A stretch of DNA of 34,783 nucleotides from a virus: positions 1 through 34,783 of the IMG/VR virus record IMGVR_UViG_3300035666_000097. One strand, given 5' to 3'. Below the pieces are notes generated by a model. It was not told the DNA's origin. It searched no databases and worked only from the letters and a program-made list of their open reading frames with translations. Shown in pieces: positions 23,481-31,253 of the stretch. Within the stretch, counting starts at the first letter, position 1. Each line of letters starts with the position of its first letter. Both the position numbers and the translations under genes were made by a program.

Positions 23481-24208
23481 CAGGCGTTGAAGTTGGCGAT
23501 TTGCTTGCCGTAGACGTTGGACCCGATGCAGGTGAAGACAAACAGGTCGGCCTTGTTGGCACCAGTTGTCAGTGTCGGTGTGCTGCCGGACTGAAACTGC
23601 ATCGTCTTGCCGCCCGAAGCCGAGAAGGTTGCGGTCAGTGTGCCGCCGGCGTTCTGCTTCACCTTTACCAGCACGGTCTTGCCCTCGTCGTTGGCTCCGA
23701 AGGTCAGCGTGACAGCCACGTTGCCGGTAGGCGTCAGATCCCAGGTTAGGCTTGTACCGACATTAACGGTCGGCGTGGTCGAGCTACTGGTCTGTGGTGC
23801 GGTTGAGAGCTTGGCCGAGGTGACCGAGTTGTCCTTCAGGCGGATCGTGGTGCCGCTGGTCTCAATCGTTGTCTCGTCGGGCACCAACGAAAGCAGGGTC
23901 TTGGTTTGAGCTGCCGTCAGGTCGACCGGGGTCGCGCTGCTGCCGGTGTTGTTGCCCTTGATGGTGTTGGCCGCCATCGTCGCCAGCTTGGCGTTGGTGA
24001 CAGCGTTGTCGGCGATCTTGCCGGTGGTAACCGCCAGATCTTGGATTGCCGAGGTGTTCACCGAGTTGGCTCCAATAGTCAGCGTGCCGCCGTCAATGGT
24101 GCCGGTGATGTTGACCGTTGGCGTACCAAGTAGGTTGAGCGTCGAAGCCGACAGCGTGGTGGTTGAGCTGACCGTGGTGCCCGGGGTGACAGTTACAAAG
24201 AGTGGCAT
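23480..24208 (-). CDS. Fibre-like structural protein, 242 aa
   Basis: 242 residues, Thr/Ser-rich and beta-repetitive. The stretch [20 protein letters not shown], followed by [20 protein letters not shown], is the recurrent pattern of phage tail-fibre shafts, in which NSVxTxxI and NAVTNAKL repeats form a beta solenoid. The C-terminal part ([20 protein letters not shown]) is a likely globular tip ending [12 protein letters not shown]. It lies right after the nozzle-like gene, so it may form a short fibre attached there. One of three fibre-like genes in the window. Confidence 0.65.
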   Translation of the reverse strand: MPLFVTVTPGTTVSSTTTLSASTLNLLGTPTVNITGTIDGGTLTIGANSVNTSAIQDLAVTTGKIADNAVTNAKLATMAANTIKGNNTGSSATPVDLTAAQTKTLLSLVPDETTIETSGTTIRLKDNSVTSAKLSTAPQTSSSTTPTVNVGTSLTWDLTPTGNVAVTLTFGANDEGKTVLVKVKQNAGGTLTATFSASGGKTMQFQSGSTPTLTTGANKADLFVFTCIGSNVYGKQIANFNA

Positions 24209-24214
24209 GGTGGT

Positions 24215-27040
24215 TTAGACGTCGTTCTTGCCGTAGAGTCGGAATGCAATGCCGATGACCTTGGCGCTGTAGATATCGAGGGAGCCCTGGTCGGTGGTGA
24301 TCAGGGGCTGCACAGAAGCCGAGTGCTTACGCAGGCGGGCCTTGTGGCTGAAGAACTGGTGCAGGCCGGCCTTCCAGCCGTTGTTTCCGCAGCGGAACTG
24401 GGTGGTCACCGAGTAGTCCTCGCGGTACGGGGCCAGGAAGTTGTCGGCGGTGTTGTTGGTGTTGTAGGTGCCGCTGCCGTAGGTGTAGTAGGCCGTGCGA
24501 TCTTTGGTCTGGTCGGTGGCAACCGTGTAGAACTCATTCACGCCGTCGAACTGCGCAGTGATGGAATAGCGGGTGTTCCAGTTGCCCAGCTCGAACTGGA
24601 TGTCGGTCCACTGCTTGTGGTCGACGTTGTCCTCCCCGGTGTAGCCGCGGAAGCGAACCTCGGTGCTGATCTGGGTCAGCACGCCAGTGCGGTCGGCGTC
24701 CACAAGACCGAGCGTGTCGAACTGGTGGATTAATCCGCTCTCATCGGCCCAGCACAGCGTGTCGGTGCCTGCAACGATGACTCTGGACCAGTACTTCGGA
24801 ACGAGCAACGAGCCCTCCCAGTAGCCTTCCCAAGCCTTGTTCAGGAAGTTGTAGACCAGCGTGCGTTGGTTAGTACCGTCACCGCCTTCGACCGGGACAC
24901 TCAGGATGTAGCGGTTGGCAAAGTAAGCGGCGCAGGCGTTGCTCCAGAAGGCCTGGTCGATGTCGTCGACGATGTTCTGAATCTGGTCGGACAAAGGCAC
25001 TACCACCGACTGACTGATTCCGAACTCGGTCTGGCGTAGGCTGATGATGCCGCGCTGCGACAGGAAGATGACGTCGGAGCCCGTGCCTGCGATAGAGGCC
25101 TGAGACACGCAGCCGAACTCCCGGGTGATCTCGGTCAGGCGGGTGGTCGACAGGTCGCCGTAGAGGTTCTCCACTGCCAACACCGAGCGTTCCTTGAAGA
25201 CGAGCAACGTGGTGGTGTTGAACGGGTACAAGGCAACTACCCGGTCATTGCTGCCGGTGTTGAGCTTGAACTCGTTCAGGATAGGCGAGTAGTGCAGCGG
25301 GTCCAGCACGTCGGAGACGGCCAGATAGTCGTTGCCGTAGAGCAGCAGTAGGCGGTTCTGGAAGTACAGGCCCTCGCGGCCCGGGGGCACCGAGGAACCG
25401 GAAGCACTCGAGCGCTTGATACTGCCGGTGATGTTGGAAGTGGTAATGTCCACCAGGGTCGAAGGCATGGCCACCGTGGCAGTGGGGGTCGTTGAATAGA
25501 CGCCCGCATTGACGATGGTGACTGCGCTGACGATTCCGTCGGTGACGGTAGTGGTCAGGCTTGCGGCCACACTGGATGTGCCGGAGACCGTGATCACCGG
25601 GGCCGAGAGGTAGCCGGAGCCCTGGTTGAGGATTGTGACCGCGCTGATCGTGATGTTAGGCGACGTGCCGGTGGTCGTGATCTGAATGATTGCTCGGTTG
25701 GCGTCGTTCAGCGAGTCGGTCTCCTCGGTCGTGCCTGAGAACAGGCGCAGGGTGTTGTTATCGACCGGGTAGACGTAGTAGATCTTATTGGTGACGTTGG
25801 CCCCACCGTTTTCAATGTTGGTCAGTGTGACCTGATCGCCCGGGATGAAGTTGTGGTTAAAGACCGCAATAGTGTCCGCAGTAGCGTCGGAACTATTGAT
25901 CGACAGCGTGGAGGGGATGCGGTTGAAACCGGCGTCGAGCGCAGACGGGTTGGTTGCCGTGCTCTGCATCAGGATCGGCATCCCGTCGTTCAGGTTGTTG
26001 ACGATGTCCTGAGCCAGGTCATAGCCGGTCGTGTTGCTGGCCAGCTCAATGTAGTAGCGGGCGTTGTTCTCCGGGTTTAGTGGCAACGAGTTGGTCTTGG
26101 CCCGAGCATCAGCAAGAGTCAGGTGCAGCGAGACCTCCTGATTAACCACATTGACGTAGAGCTGGAAGCCTTGACCAGACCCGGGTGACGCATTCCAGAG
26201 TGGAGCAGCATTGCCAACTTGGCCGACATTCACGATGTCTCCGGTGGCCAGATCGGGCACCACGTTCAGTGTGATCTCGGTGGATGCCTCTTGGGAGAGA
26301 AGGAAACTGTTTTCACACAGCAGCGCATCACCACCTTCGGTGTCGATTGAGTCGTAGACGATGCCGGTAACGCTGTCGAAATAGTACCTAGCGTTACCCG
26401 GGCGCAGCATGACCACGCCATTGGTGGCCTGGATGAGTCGCACCGGCAGGTAGATATCGTGCCCGTTCATGGGCACCTCCACAGGCGATTGATTGGGTCG
26501 AATACACCAGACTTTACCCTGGCCGCCATCGGATGAGCGCTCCTCGTTGACTGCTACCAGAAGAGCGTTTGCCCCGGTGTCTGGGTCGCGGTATTGCAGG
26601 ACGCCAAGGATATCTTCAAAGGGAGCGGTCGAGTTGTAGAACTGCACCGTCTTGTTGGCGGGCGACGGTGAGAAGCTGAAGGTCGCAGTGCTGAAGGTCG
26701 CGTTGGTGTTGTCGTCCAGCGTACAGAGCGTGCCGTTGGAAAATATCTGGGTGTTGGCGTCCACGTCGCAAACCACCTGCGAGTTTGCCGGGATCTGAGT
26801 GCCGGAGACAGGAACACCGACCGATGATCCAGATGTGAGCGTGACGATGCGTGATCCGCTCGACCAGCGGCCGCCCCACTTGGGCTGCACGATGCCCCAG
26901 CGGTTCTTGATGACCTGGTCCTCGAAGCGTCGGTTGACGGCGTTGGAAACGTAGGAGGCCGGGATCAGCGCAGGGTCAATGCGCGATACCACTCCAACGA
27001 ATCCATCGTCGATTGCACCGATTTGAGGCAGGTCAGGCAT
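24215..27040 (-). CDS. Large tail protein, beta-propeller nozzle-like (941 aa)
   Basis: 941 residues, mostly beta. It begins MPDLPQIGAIDDGFVGVVSR and continues with a ring-type domain. About residues 555-780 resemble blades of a propeller: EGLYFQNRLLLLYGNDYLAV, then DRVVALYPFNTTTLLVFKE, then SDVIFLSQRGIISL, then QAFWSNACAAYFANRYILSV. This layout is found in podovirus tail nozzle/needle-hub proteins downstream of the neck protein. A central Ig-like/Thr-rich region (about 430-540) has LNQGSGYLSAPVITVSG. It is separated from the neck gene by one base. I infer the nozzle role from position and fold-like pattern. Confidence 0.65.
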   Translation of the reverse strand: MPDLPQIGAIDDGFVGVVSRIDPALIPASYVSNAVNRRFEDQVIKNRWGIVQPKWGGRWSSGSRIVTLTSGSSVGVPVSGTQIPANSQVVCDVDANTQIFSNGTLCTLDDNTNATFSTATFSFSPSPANKTVQFYNSTAPFEDILGVLQYRDPDTGANALLVAVNEERSSDGGQGKVWCIRPNQSPVEVPMNGHDIYLPVRLIQATNGVVMLRPGNARYYFDSVTGIVYDSIDTEGGDALLCENSFLLSQEASTEITLNVVPDLATGDIVNVGQVGNAAPLWNASPGSGQGFQLYVNVVNQEVSLHLTLADARAKTNSLPLNPENNARYYIELASNTTGYDLAQDIVNNLNDGMPILMQSTATNPSALDAGFNRIPSTLSINSSDATADTIAVFNHNFIPGDQVTLTNIENGGANVTNKIYYVYPVDNNTLRLFSGTTEETDSLNDANRAIIQITTTGTSPNITISAVTILNQGSGYLSAPVITVSGTSSVAASLTTTVTDGIVSAVTIVNAGVYSTTPTATVAMPSTLVDITTSNITGSIKRSSASGSSVPPGREGLYFQNRLLLLYGNDYLAVSDVLDPLHYSPILNEFKLNTGSNDRVVALYPFNTTTLLVFKERSVLAVENLYGDLSTTRLTEITREFGCVSQASIAGTGSDVIFLSQRGIISLRQTEFGISQSVVVPLSDQIQNIVDDIDQAFWSNACAAYFANRYILSVPVEGGDGTNQRTLVYNFLNKAWEGYWEGSLLVPKYWSRVIVAGTDTLCWADESGLIHQFDTLGLVDADRTGVLTQISTEVRFRGYTGEDNVDHKQWTDIQFELGNWNTRYSITAQFDGVNEFYTVATDQTKDRTAYYTYGSGTYNTNNTADNFLAPYREDYSVTTQFRCGNNGWKAGLHQFFSHKARLRKHSASVQPLITTDQGSLDIYSAKVIGIAFRLYGKNDV

Positions 27041-27041
27041 A

Positions 27042-27971
27042 TCACCGGGACGGCACGATTATCTGGCGCACATACTTCTCCTGCAGTGCCACCTTGTCGA
27101 TCTCCTTGGTGAGCTCAACCTCCCCTAACTCCAAGAACTGGTTACCCAGGTCGATCTTGCCGTCGACCCGCAGCATCTGGCCGGCGGCCTTGAGTGAGCA
27201 GATCTCCGAGAAGCGGTAAGGGAAAGCGTATGCAGTGGCCTCGGCGGAACTGGACAGGAGCGGCGGGGTCTTGCGGAACTCCAGCCAGACGTAGGGCAAC
27301 TGGTCTCCGACCAGCACGCCGTTGTCGGTGAAGGTGTAGGTGGCCTCCTGCTGGCGCCAGGACACGCGGGGGTCGCCCGGCCAGACCGAGAAGGTTTCAC
27401 CGATGGGGACAGCCCGGGTGGTGCCGTCGGGGTTGTTGGTCTGCGAGATATTGCGCAGGAACTTGTTCAGGATTCCCCAGTAGGCTGTGTTGGTCGGGAC
27501 GGTGCCGGACGGTGCAATGGCATAGAGCTGATAGTGCTCCTGCGTCACCGGATACAACACGATCTGACCGATGGTGTAGGAGGTGGTGCTGTCCCAGTCG
27601 CCGTCATTGTTACCGTAGGAAGGCTGTGCCTCGGACCAGTAGATTGAGTTGAGCGTGCCGTTGGGGCCGCTAGTGGTCGGGCTCTGGCCGGCACCCGGCG
27701 TGATGTTGACCCACTGGTAATACTTCTCCTCGACCGGGAAGTAGACCACGTCCCCGGCGTTGTAGGTGTTTTGGTAGGAGTAAGTGGGCGCAAAGAACTC
27801 CTGCTGATACACCGTCTGCTCGGGCCAGTCGAAGCACTCCCAGGCGCTCCGCAGTGACATGGAGATGAACGTGCGGAAGAAGTTGGACTCCTCGGTCGTT
27901 AGGGTGGAGAAAACGCGCCCAGTGAGCTCACAGGCACGTTGCAACACATAGTCGTAGGTGACGGTTCTCAT
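27042..27971 (-). CDS. Neck / head-tail adaptor-like protein with two CBM-like repeats
   Basis: 309 residues. The N-terminus (about 1-60: YDYVLQRACELTGRVF, then SLRSAWECFDWP) is helical, as in podovirus adaptor or tail-tube-A-like proteins. Two units (about 70-113 and 132-166) each show Y-x-x-G-(D/Q)-(V/I)-V-x-(Y/F)-P, Y-Y/Q, then YW, the layout of family 5/12 carbohydrate-binding modules. The C-terminal part has ICSLKAAGQMLRVDGK and a helical end. It lies immediately before the nozzle-like gene. Carbohydrate binding is a pattern-based guess; the units may only be structural. Confidence 0.6.
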   Translation of the reverse strand: MRTVTYDYVLQRACELTGRVFSTLTTEESNFFRTFISMSLRSAWECFDWPEQTVYQQEFFAPTYSYQNTYNAGDVVYFPVEEKYYQWVNITPGAGQSPTTSGPNGTLNSIYWSEAQPSYGNNDGDWDSTTSYTIGQIVLYPVTQEHYQLYAIAPSGTVPTNTAYWGILNKFLRNISQTNNPDGTTRAVPIGETFSVWPGDPRVSWRQQEATYTFTDNGVLVGDQLPYVWLEFRKTPPLLSSSAEATAYAFPYRFSEICSLKAAGQMLRVDGKIDLGNQFLELGEVELTKEIDKVALQEKYVRQIIVPSR

Positions 27972-27974
27972 TGG

Positions 27975-28220
27975 CTACCAGGCTTTGCAGGACCAGTACT
28001 TGGCCGAGAGTTTCGATCCCGGGTTATCACAGCCGTGACGGGCTCGGAAGTTGGCTCGGCGCTCCGGGATGTGCTTCTTGATCGTCATGTCCGGGTCGCC
28101 GAAACGCACCAGGGCAACCTTATTGCCTTCCTTAGCCAGCACCGCGGACTTCTTGCTTTCGCCGGGGGTGGCCTTGGGCTTGTTATAGCCCGAGAACTTG
28201 TTTCCCTTGTAGTTGATCAT
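27975..28220 (-). CDS. Small phage protein (SGYNKPK...SAKYW type)
   Basis: 81 residues from ATG 28220, which overlaps the lipoprotein gene's stop as ATGA. It begins MINYKGNKFSGYNKPKATPG, has KVALVRFGDPDMTIKK, then ERRANFRARHGCDNPGSK, and ends SAKYWSCKAW. This order matches a small basic phage protein often found near portal and neck genes. Function unknown; basic charge suggests DNA or inner-capsid contact. Four bases separate it from the neck gene. Confidence 0.7.
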   Translation of the reverse strand: MINYKGNKFSGYNKPKATPGESKKSAVLAKEGNKVALVRFGDPDMTIKKHIPERRANFRARHGCDNPGSKLSAKYWSCKAW

Positions 28221-28450
28221 TGGCTCTTCGGTAAAACGTACCAACCTGCCGGCAGAACCACTCGGGATGGCCCCACCAGCTTCTTATCTTTGTCGAATCC
28301 GTAGACGCTGGCCGTTGTAGGCTTGGCCAGCATCACCGGATCACCGGAAGGGACCAGGACCACCCGTGTCATCTGGCAGCCCAGGCAGGTCAGCAACACG
28401 GCCAGACAGATCGTCCTTGAGGGCCTCGGGAGCTTTACCATGTTGCACAT
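28217..28450 (-). CDS. Small lipoprotein (outer-membrane spanin-like or virion lipoprotein)
   Basis: 77 residues from ATG 28450, or 74 from ATG 28441. A signal peptide (TICLAVLLTCLGC) ends in a lipobox with Cys 25, giving a mature chain of about 52 residues with VPSGDPVMLAKP and LPAGWYVLPK. The gene starts inside, and in a different frame from, a 57-codon ORF (28341-28514). This recalls the Rz/Rz1 nested spanin pair, but the partner lacks a clear coiled coil. It lies beside two holin-like genes, which favours a lysis role. Confidence 0.6.
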   Translation of the reverse strand: MCNMVKLPRPSRTICLAVLLTCLGCQMTRVVLVPSGDPVMLAKPTTASVYGFDKDKKLVGPSRVVLPAGWYVLPKSQ

Positions 28451-28514
28451 CGGTAGGTGGTGTTTCTCGGAACCAGTCGAGCAGAGCCTTGAGGATCTGG
28501 TAGATCCAGTTCAC
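28341..28514 (-). CDS. 57-aa ORF overlapping lipoprotein gene, possible inner-membrane partner
   Basis: GTG 28514 overlaps the previous stop as GTGA and opens 57 codons. The N-terminus VNWIYQILKALLDWF is hydrophobic with charged residues, followed by ETPPTDVQHGKAPEALKDDL and ending PDDTGGPGPFR. The lipoprotein gene begins within it, out of frame. The short hydrophobic start could be a membrane anchor or an amphipathic helix. Support is the coupling and the length of the open frame. Confidence 0.45.
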   Translation of the reverse strand: MNWIYQILKALLDWFRETPPTDVQHGKAPEALKDDLSGRVADLPGLPDDTGGPGPFR

Positions 28515-28711
28515 GGCTTAGGGTCGATGATAGCGGCAGTCTTGTCGGCATCCTTAGCCATGATCAGGCCGATACCAGCGGTGACCGCGGCAATGGTCGA
28601 GGCGATGTCGATATTGGTGCTGGCATCACCGTCGAAGGCAGCCCGAAGGGCACCACCAACAGCTACGAGGATTGCACCAACACCAGCGAGAGTTGTTTTC
28701 GTGTTTTTCAT
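28511..28711 (-). CDS. Small membrane protein, holin-like (66 aa)
   Basis: 66 residues with two hydrophobic segments (TLAGVGAILVAVGGALRAA about 7-26, and IASTIAAVTAGIGLIMA about 36-52), a short polar loop and a charged end. Small two-helix proteins of this kind in phages are often holins, antiholins or of unknown function. It is ATGA-coupled to the second holin candidate upstream and GTGA-coupled to the 57-aa ORF. It has no strongly charged N-terminus. Confidence 0.55.
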   Translation of the reverse strand: MKNTKTTLAGVGAILVAVGGALRAAFDGDASTNIDIASTIAAVTAGIGLIMAKDADKTAAIIDPKP

Positions 28712-28878
28712 TTGGATTTAAATAATCGAAACGCGGCGTAACAGGCGCAAAGTAAGCCTATCAGCGCGGTGATAAGGCGAACCCAGTCGGTCAGCACTGG
28801 AATAAACGAAACAGCAGTAGCCCCTGCTGCTGCGACCAGGGAGAGTCCAGGGCTGGTGCTGCTGTTCGTTGGTTCCAT
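28708..28878 (-). CDS. Holin candidate (56 aa, two transmembrane segments)
   Basis: ATG 28878 to TGA 28708 encodes 56 residues. Polar N-terminus MEPTNSSTSPG is followed by a first membrane segment (LSLVAAAGATAVSFIPVL), the loop TDWVRL, a second segment (ITALIGLLCACYAAF) and a basic tail RLFKSK. This is the class II holin layout: two helices and a basic C-terminus. It is TAATG-coupled to the 49-aa gene before it. It would form inner-membrane holes to release the endolysin made from the left operon. Confidence 0.6.
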   Translation of the reverse strand: MEPTNSSTSPGLSLVAAAGATAVSFIPVLTDWVRLITALIGLLCACYAAFRLFKSK

Positions 28879-29027
28879 TACTCGGATTTAGGCTGTGCGG
28901 CTGAGACTATGAGATCCACAAGCGGAAGGGCTGCACGGGCGTTAGCAACGCCACCAGCCTTAACCGCAATGTCGATGAGTTGGAGGAGGCTGTTGGCCTG
29001 CTCTTGAGTGAGTTCTATCTTGATCAT
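28878..29027 (-). CDS. Small helical phage protein, 49 aa
   Basis: ATG 29027 overlaps the previous stop as ATGA. The peptide begins MIKIELTQEQANSLLQLID and continues AVKAGGVANARAALPLVDLI. This is the layout of a common small phage protein with a first strand, a QANxLLxxID helix and an AGGxxNAxAALPL segment, of unknown function. It ends by a one-base overlap with the holin candidate. Confidence 0.65.
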   Translation of the reverse strand: MIKIELTQEQANSLLQLIDIAVKAGGVANARAALPLVDLIVSAAQPKSE

Positions 29028-29395
29028 ACGACGGGAGCGTCAGCGATAACCACAGGCTCCGCAACCACAACCGGAGGAGGCACCGGCACCCACGGCAACG
29101 GCAGCGTCACCACCGGCGGATCGATCTGATTCTCGATCTGCAACGAGACGTTCGCTTCGATGGCGGTCTTATCGACACCGTTCTCGTAGCACCAGTCTAG
29201 GACTTGCTGCTCGGTCAGGTCTTCGTAAGGCGTGAACTCACCAGACGGCGGCTGGAACGAGCAGGAGCCGTAGCAAGTGCCGCTGTATTGATCCTGAGTG
29301 CCGTTGCATCGCCAATCGGCGGTGATGACGACATCGGTGAGAGTGCCTTCGGTCGGCTTAACGAGAAGGCGTTCGATGATCCAGAGGATGGTCAT
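29024..29395 (-). CDS. DUF7936-type phage protein, 123 aa
   Basis: I take ATG 29395 as start, giving 123 residues; an upstream in-frame start would overlap the fibre-like gene. The order WIIERLLVKPTEGTLTDVV, DWRCNG, GTCYGSCSF, FTPYEDLTEQQVLDWCYENG, VDKTAIEANVSLQIENQI, then PPVVTLPLPWV matches a family I recall as DUF7936, found near tail genes of many phages. Four Cys lie in the centre, and a Val/Pro-rich tail follows. Function unknown. Confidence 0.7.
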   Translation of the reverse strand: MTILWIIERLLVKPTEGTLTDVVITADWRCNGTQDQYSGTCYGSCSFQPPSGEFTPYEDLTEQQVLDWCYENGVDKTAIEANVSLQIENQIDPPVVTLPLPWVPVPPPVVVAEPVVIADAPVV

Positions 29396-29399
29396 ATTA

Positions 29400-30323
29400 T
29401 TAGGCGAGAGTGATGTTGGCGACTCGGGTTGTGCCATCAGATCCGCGATAGCTAAAGCGGAGGTTTGTGTTGCTGGTAGCGTTGACTGTTAGCATACCAT
29501 TTGTTCCAAGAGTTGCGGGAGTAGCGGACGATTGCAGAATTAAATTCCCACTCGCATCGATCCTAGCTCGTTCTGTGCCGTTGGTCAGAAACGTCATCGC
29601 GGCGTTGGAAGATTGGTTAAATTCAACCGTTCCGCTGTTGCCGTTCTTTTGGATAAAAAAGTAATCACCGCTGCTGAAATCAGCTCCGTCAGCATCAAGC
29701 CAAACCTGAGCAACTCGGTTGGCAGCAGTCGCACTTGAGATTGATCGGAAACCGCCTCCTGCATTGTTTGCCGCAGTTGCATCGCCTGATCTAAATAGGC
29801 TGACAATGTTATCGCCTGCTGGCGCAACCACTTCCAACTTGTACGAAGGACTCGCAACCCCCACGCCCAGCCCCGTGGAGTTGAGGGTCATTTTGGTGTT
29901 GCTAGCACCTTCGCTGAAAATCAATGCCTTACCACCGAAGTATTGAATCTGCGTGTTTGCGTCAGCGGCTCCGCCGTTGATGATTCCACTATCACCAAAC
30001 TTGCTCTGGCTGTCCGTGCACAAAATAAAGCGAGAAGCACCTATCGTAAGCGTGTTTGCAGTGGGAGATGACGCTCCAATACCAACTGCATTTCCAGTGC
30101 TATCAACCTTCAGCGTCGAGGTATCCACCGTCAGATCGCCGGTGATGGTGGCGGAGGCGAGGGTTGCCACACCACCGGATTGTAGGATCTGGTTGCTAGT
30201 GATCTTCTTCGTGGTGCCTGAGGCAGCCATGGACGTATCCGAGATGTCCACAATCGGCAGCACGTCCGCTGCCGGATCAACCGTAGTGATGGCCGCCAAG
30301 GCCGTGATTTTCGTGTCTGCCAT
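29400..30323 (-). CDS. Fibre-like structural protein, 307 aa
   Basis: 307 residues. The N-terminus MADTKITALAAITTVDPAAD followed by DTSMAASGTTKKITSNQIL is the typical start of phage fibre or appendage proteins. After a beta-repetitive shaft (LKVDSTGNAVGIGASSPTAN, LNSTGLGVGVASPSYKLEV) the C-terminal half has GTERARIDASGNLIL, the usual shaft/tip pattern. It belongs to the group of three fibre-like genes. It is somewhat more AT-rich than the capsid genes. Confidence 0.7.
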   Translation of the reverse strand: MADTKITALAAITTVDPAADVLPIVDISDTSMAASGTTKKITSNQILQSGGVATLASATITGDLTVDTSTLKVDSTGNAVGIGASSPTANTLTIGASRFILCTDSQSKFGDSGIINGGAADANTQIQYFGGKALIFSEGASNTKMTLNSTGLGVGVASPSYKLEVVAPAGDNIVSLFRSGDATAANNAGGGFRSISSATAANRVAQVWLDADGADFSSGDYFFIQKNGNSGTVEFNQSSNAAMTFLTNGTERARIDASGNLILQSSATPATLGTNGMLTVNATSNTNLRFSYRGSDGTTRVANITLA

Positions 30324-30326
30324 AAG

Positions 30327-30563
30327 TTAGTTTGCTTGGATGATGAGTTTGCCTGTGTCCTCTTGGAGCAGGAAGTCCCCGTTCTCCAAGTCTAAAGAGT
30401 CGAAGGTGCCGAAGGTGATGACGATCTTGTCGCCATCCTCAAGGAAGACAAAGAAGTCGTCCTCCTGGAGCAGGTCGCGCCGGATGATAGGCAGGTCAGC
30501 GCCGCCGCCAGCCCCACCGAGGGCTTGCTGCACGCCGAGTCCTAGGCCTAGTCCGAGACGCAT
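30327..30563 (-). CDS. Small virion-type protein with LLQED repeats, 78 aa
   Basis: 78 residues beginning MRLGLGLGLGVQQALGGAGGG, then RRDLLQEDDFFVFLEDGDKI and DFLLQEDTGKLIIQAN. LLQED occurs twice, and an acidic strand pattern suggests a small beta-solenoid-like decoration or fibre base. The glycine-leucine start is seen in other short phage structural proteins. Function unknown. Confidence 0.55.
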   Translation of the reverse strand: MRLGLGLGLGVQQALGGAGGGADLPIIRRDLLQEDDFFVFLEDGDKIVITFGTFDSLDLENGDFLLQEDTGKLIIQAN

Positions 30564-30564
30564 T

Positions 30565-30819
30565 TTAGACCCACTTGCGGTTGTAGGCGATGATCGCCCC
30601 GGAGGATACAGCCACCGAGGTGAAGACGCCCGAGATCGAGTCGCCGGCCTGAATGGTCACGCCGGCAGGGAAGTTGGTGATGTTGGAAGTGACGGCACCG
30701 AGGATGGACGTGGCGACGGCATGGATCTCCATGTAGTTGCCGGTCACAGTGCCCGCGGAGGCGTCGATGTACCGGCCACCGAATTCGCCGGCCAGTTGGC
30801 GGTTTGATCCGACATTCAT
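30565..30819 (-). CDS. Small virion-type protein, 84 aa
   Basis: 84 residues, beta-rich: RYIDASAGTVTGNYMEIHAV, FPAGVTIQAGDSISGVFTSV, then IIAYNRKWV at the end. The pattern resembles small capsid decoration or cement proteins. It is ATGA-coupled to the previous gene. The link to the head is by position alone (downstream of the capsid gene). Confidence 0.55.
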   Translation of the reverse strand: MNVGSNRQLAGEFGGRYIDASAGTVTGNYMEIHAVATSILGAVTSNITNFPAGVTIQAGDSISGVFTSVAVSSGAIIAYNRKWV

Positions 30820-31199
30820 AGGGTGAACTTCTGACTACTGCGTTTTGTGCCACCGGTCCATCCAACCTGCAAGCGTGTAGCCCCGCAGCGCACTCGCACC
30901 TCGGGGTTATCCCGCTCAACCTCTTTCAAAAACTGGGAATCCTTCCAGCAGTCGTACCCATACTTGGTGCCCCAGGCATGGTAGAGAGTGGGATCGATCC
31001 GCATCCGCAGGCGACCGATGCCATCGACGGCGCGGACCTCGCGCTGCGAGTCCTGGGCGATGCGCTTCTGATCAATGCCGGCCTTGACCCAGTCCTTCTG
31101 GATGCCGGATTGGAACTCCTTGATGACGGCGCGGCGCAGTTCGCCGGGCATATCGTCGAGAGCGTTGGCGATGACGGAGGATGCGGAATTGTGGGCCAT
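30816..31199 (-). CDS. Head-region protein, 127 aa, unknown
   Basis: 127 residues. A helical N-terminal half (ASSVIANALDDMPGELRRAV, EFQSGIQKDWVKAG) is followed by RLRMRIDPTLYHAWGTKYG and YDCWKDSQFLKEVERD, then a short strand-rich basic end. It follows the capsid terminator and may start a new transcript or receive read-through. A role in head completion is plausible. No Shine-Dalgarno site is visible; the leader is pyrimidine-rich. Confidence 0.6.
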   Translation of the reverse strand: MAHNSASSVIANALDDMPGELRRAVIKEFQSGIQKDWVKAGIDQKRIAQDSQREVRAVDGIGRLRMRIDPTLYHAWGTKYGYDCWKDSQFLKEVERDNPEVRVRCGATRLQVGWTGGTKRSSQKFTL

Positions 31200-31200
31200 A

Positions 31201-31240
31201 AGAAAAGGAAAGAGGGGGAGGCCCGGGATGGACCTCCCCC
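31201..31240 (-). terminator. Intrinsic terminator after the major capsid gene
   Basis: On the transcribed strand an 8-base G/C stem (GGGGGAGG / CCTCCCCC, plus-strand 31214-31221 and 31233-31240) with a loop is followed by the pyrimidine-rich, U-bearing tail TCTTTCCTTTTCTT. It lies just after the capsid stop, and the next ATG follows the tail directly. It would limit transcription from capsid into the downstream genes. Confidence 0.75.
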
Positions 31241-31253
31241 GTTGAAACTAAGA

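Noticed and set aside
31214-31240. CRISPR-like or mobile-element repeat at the hairpin after the capsid gene
   Set aside because: Single inverted repeat followed by a pyrimidine tail is a normal intrinsic terminator; no direct repeats or spacers.
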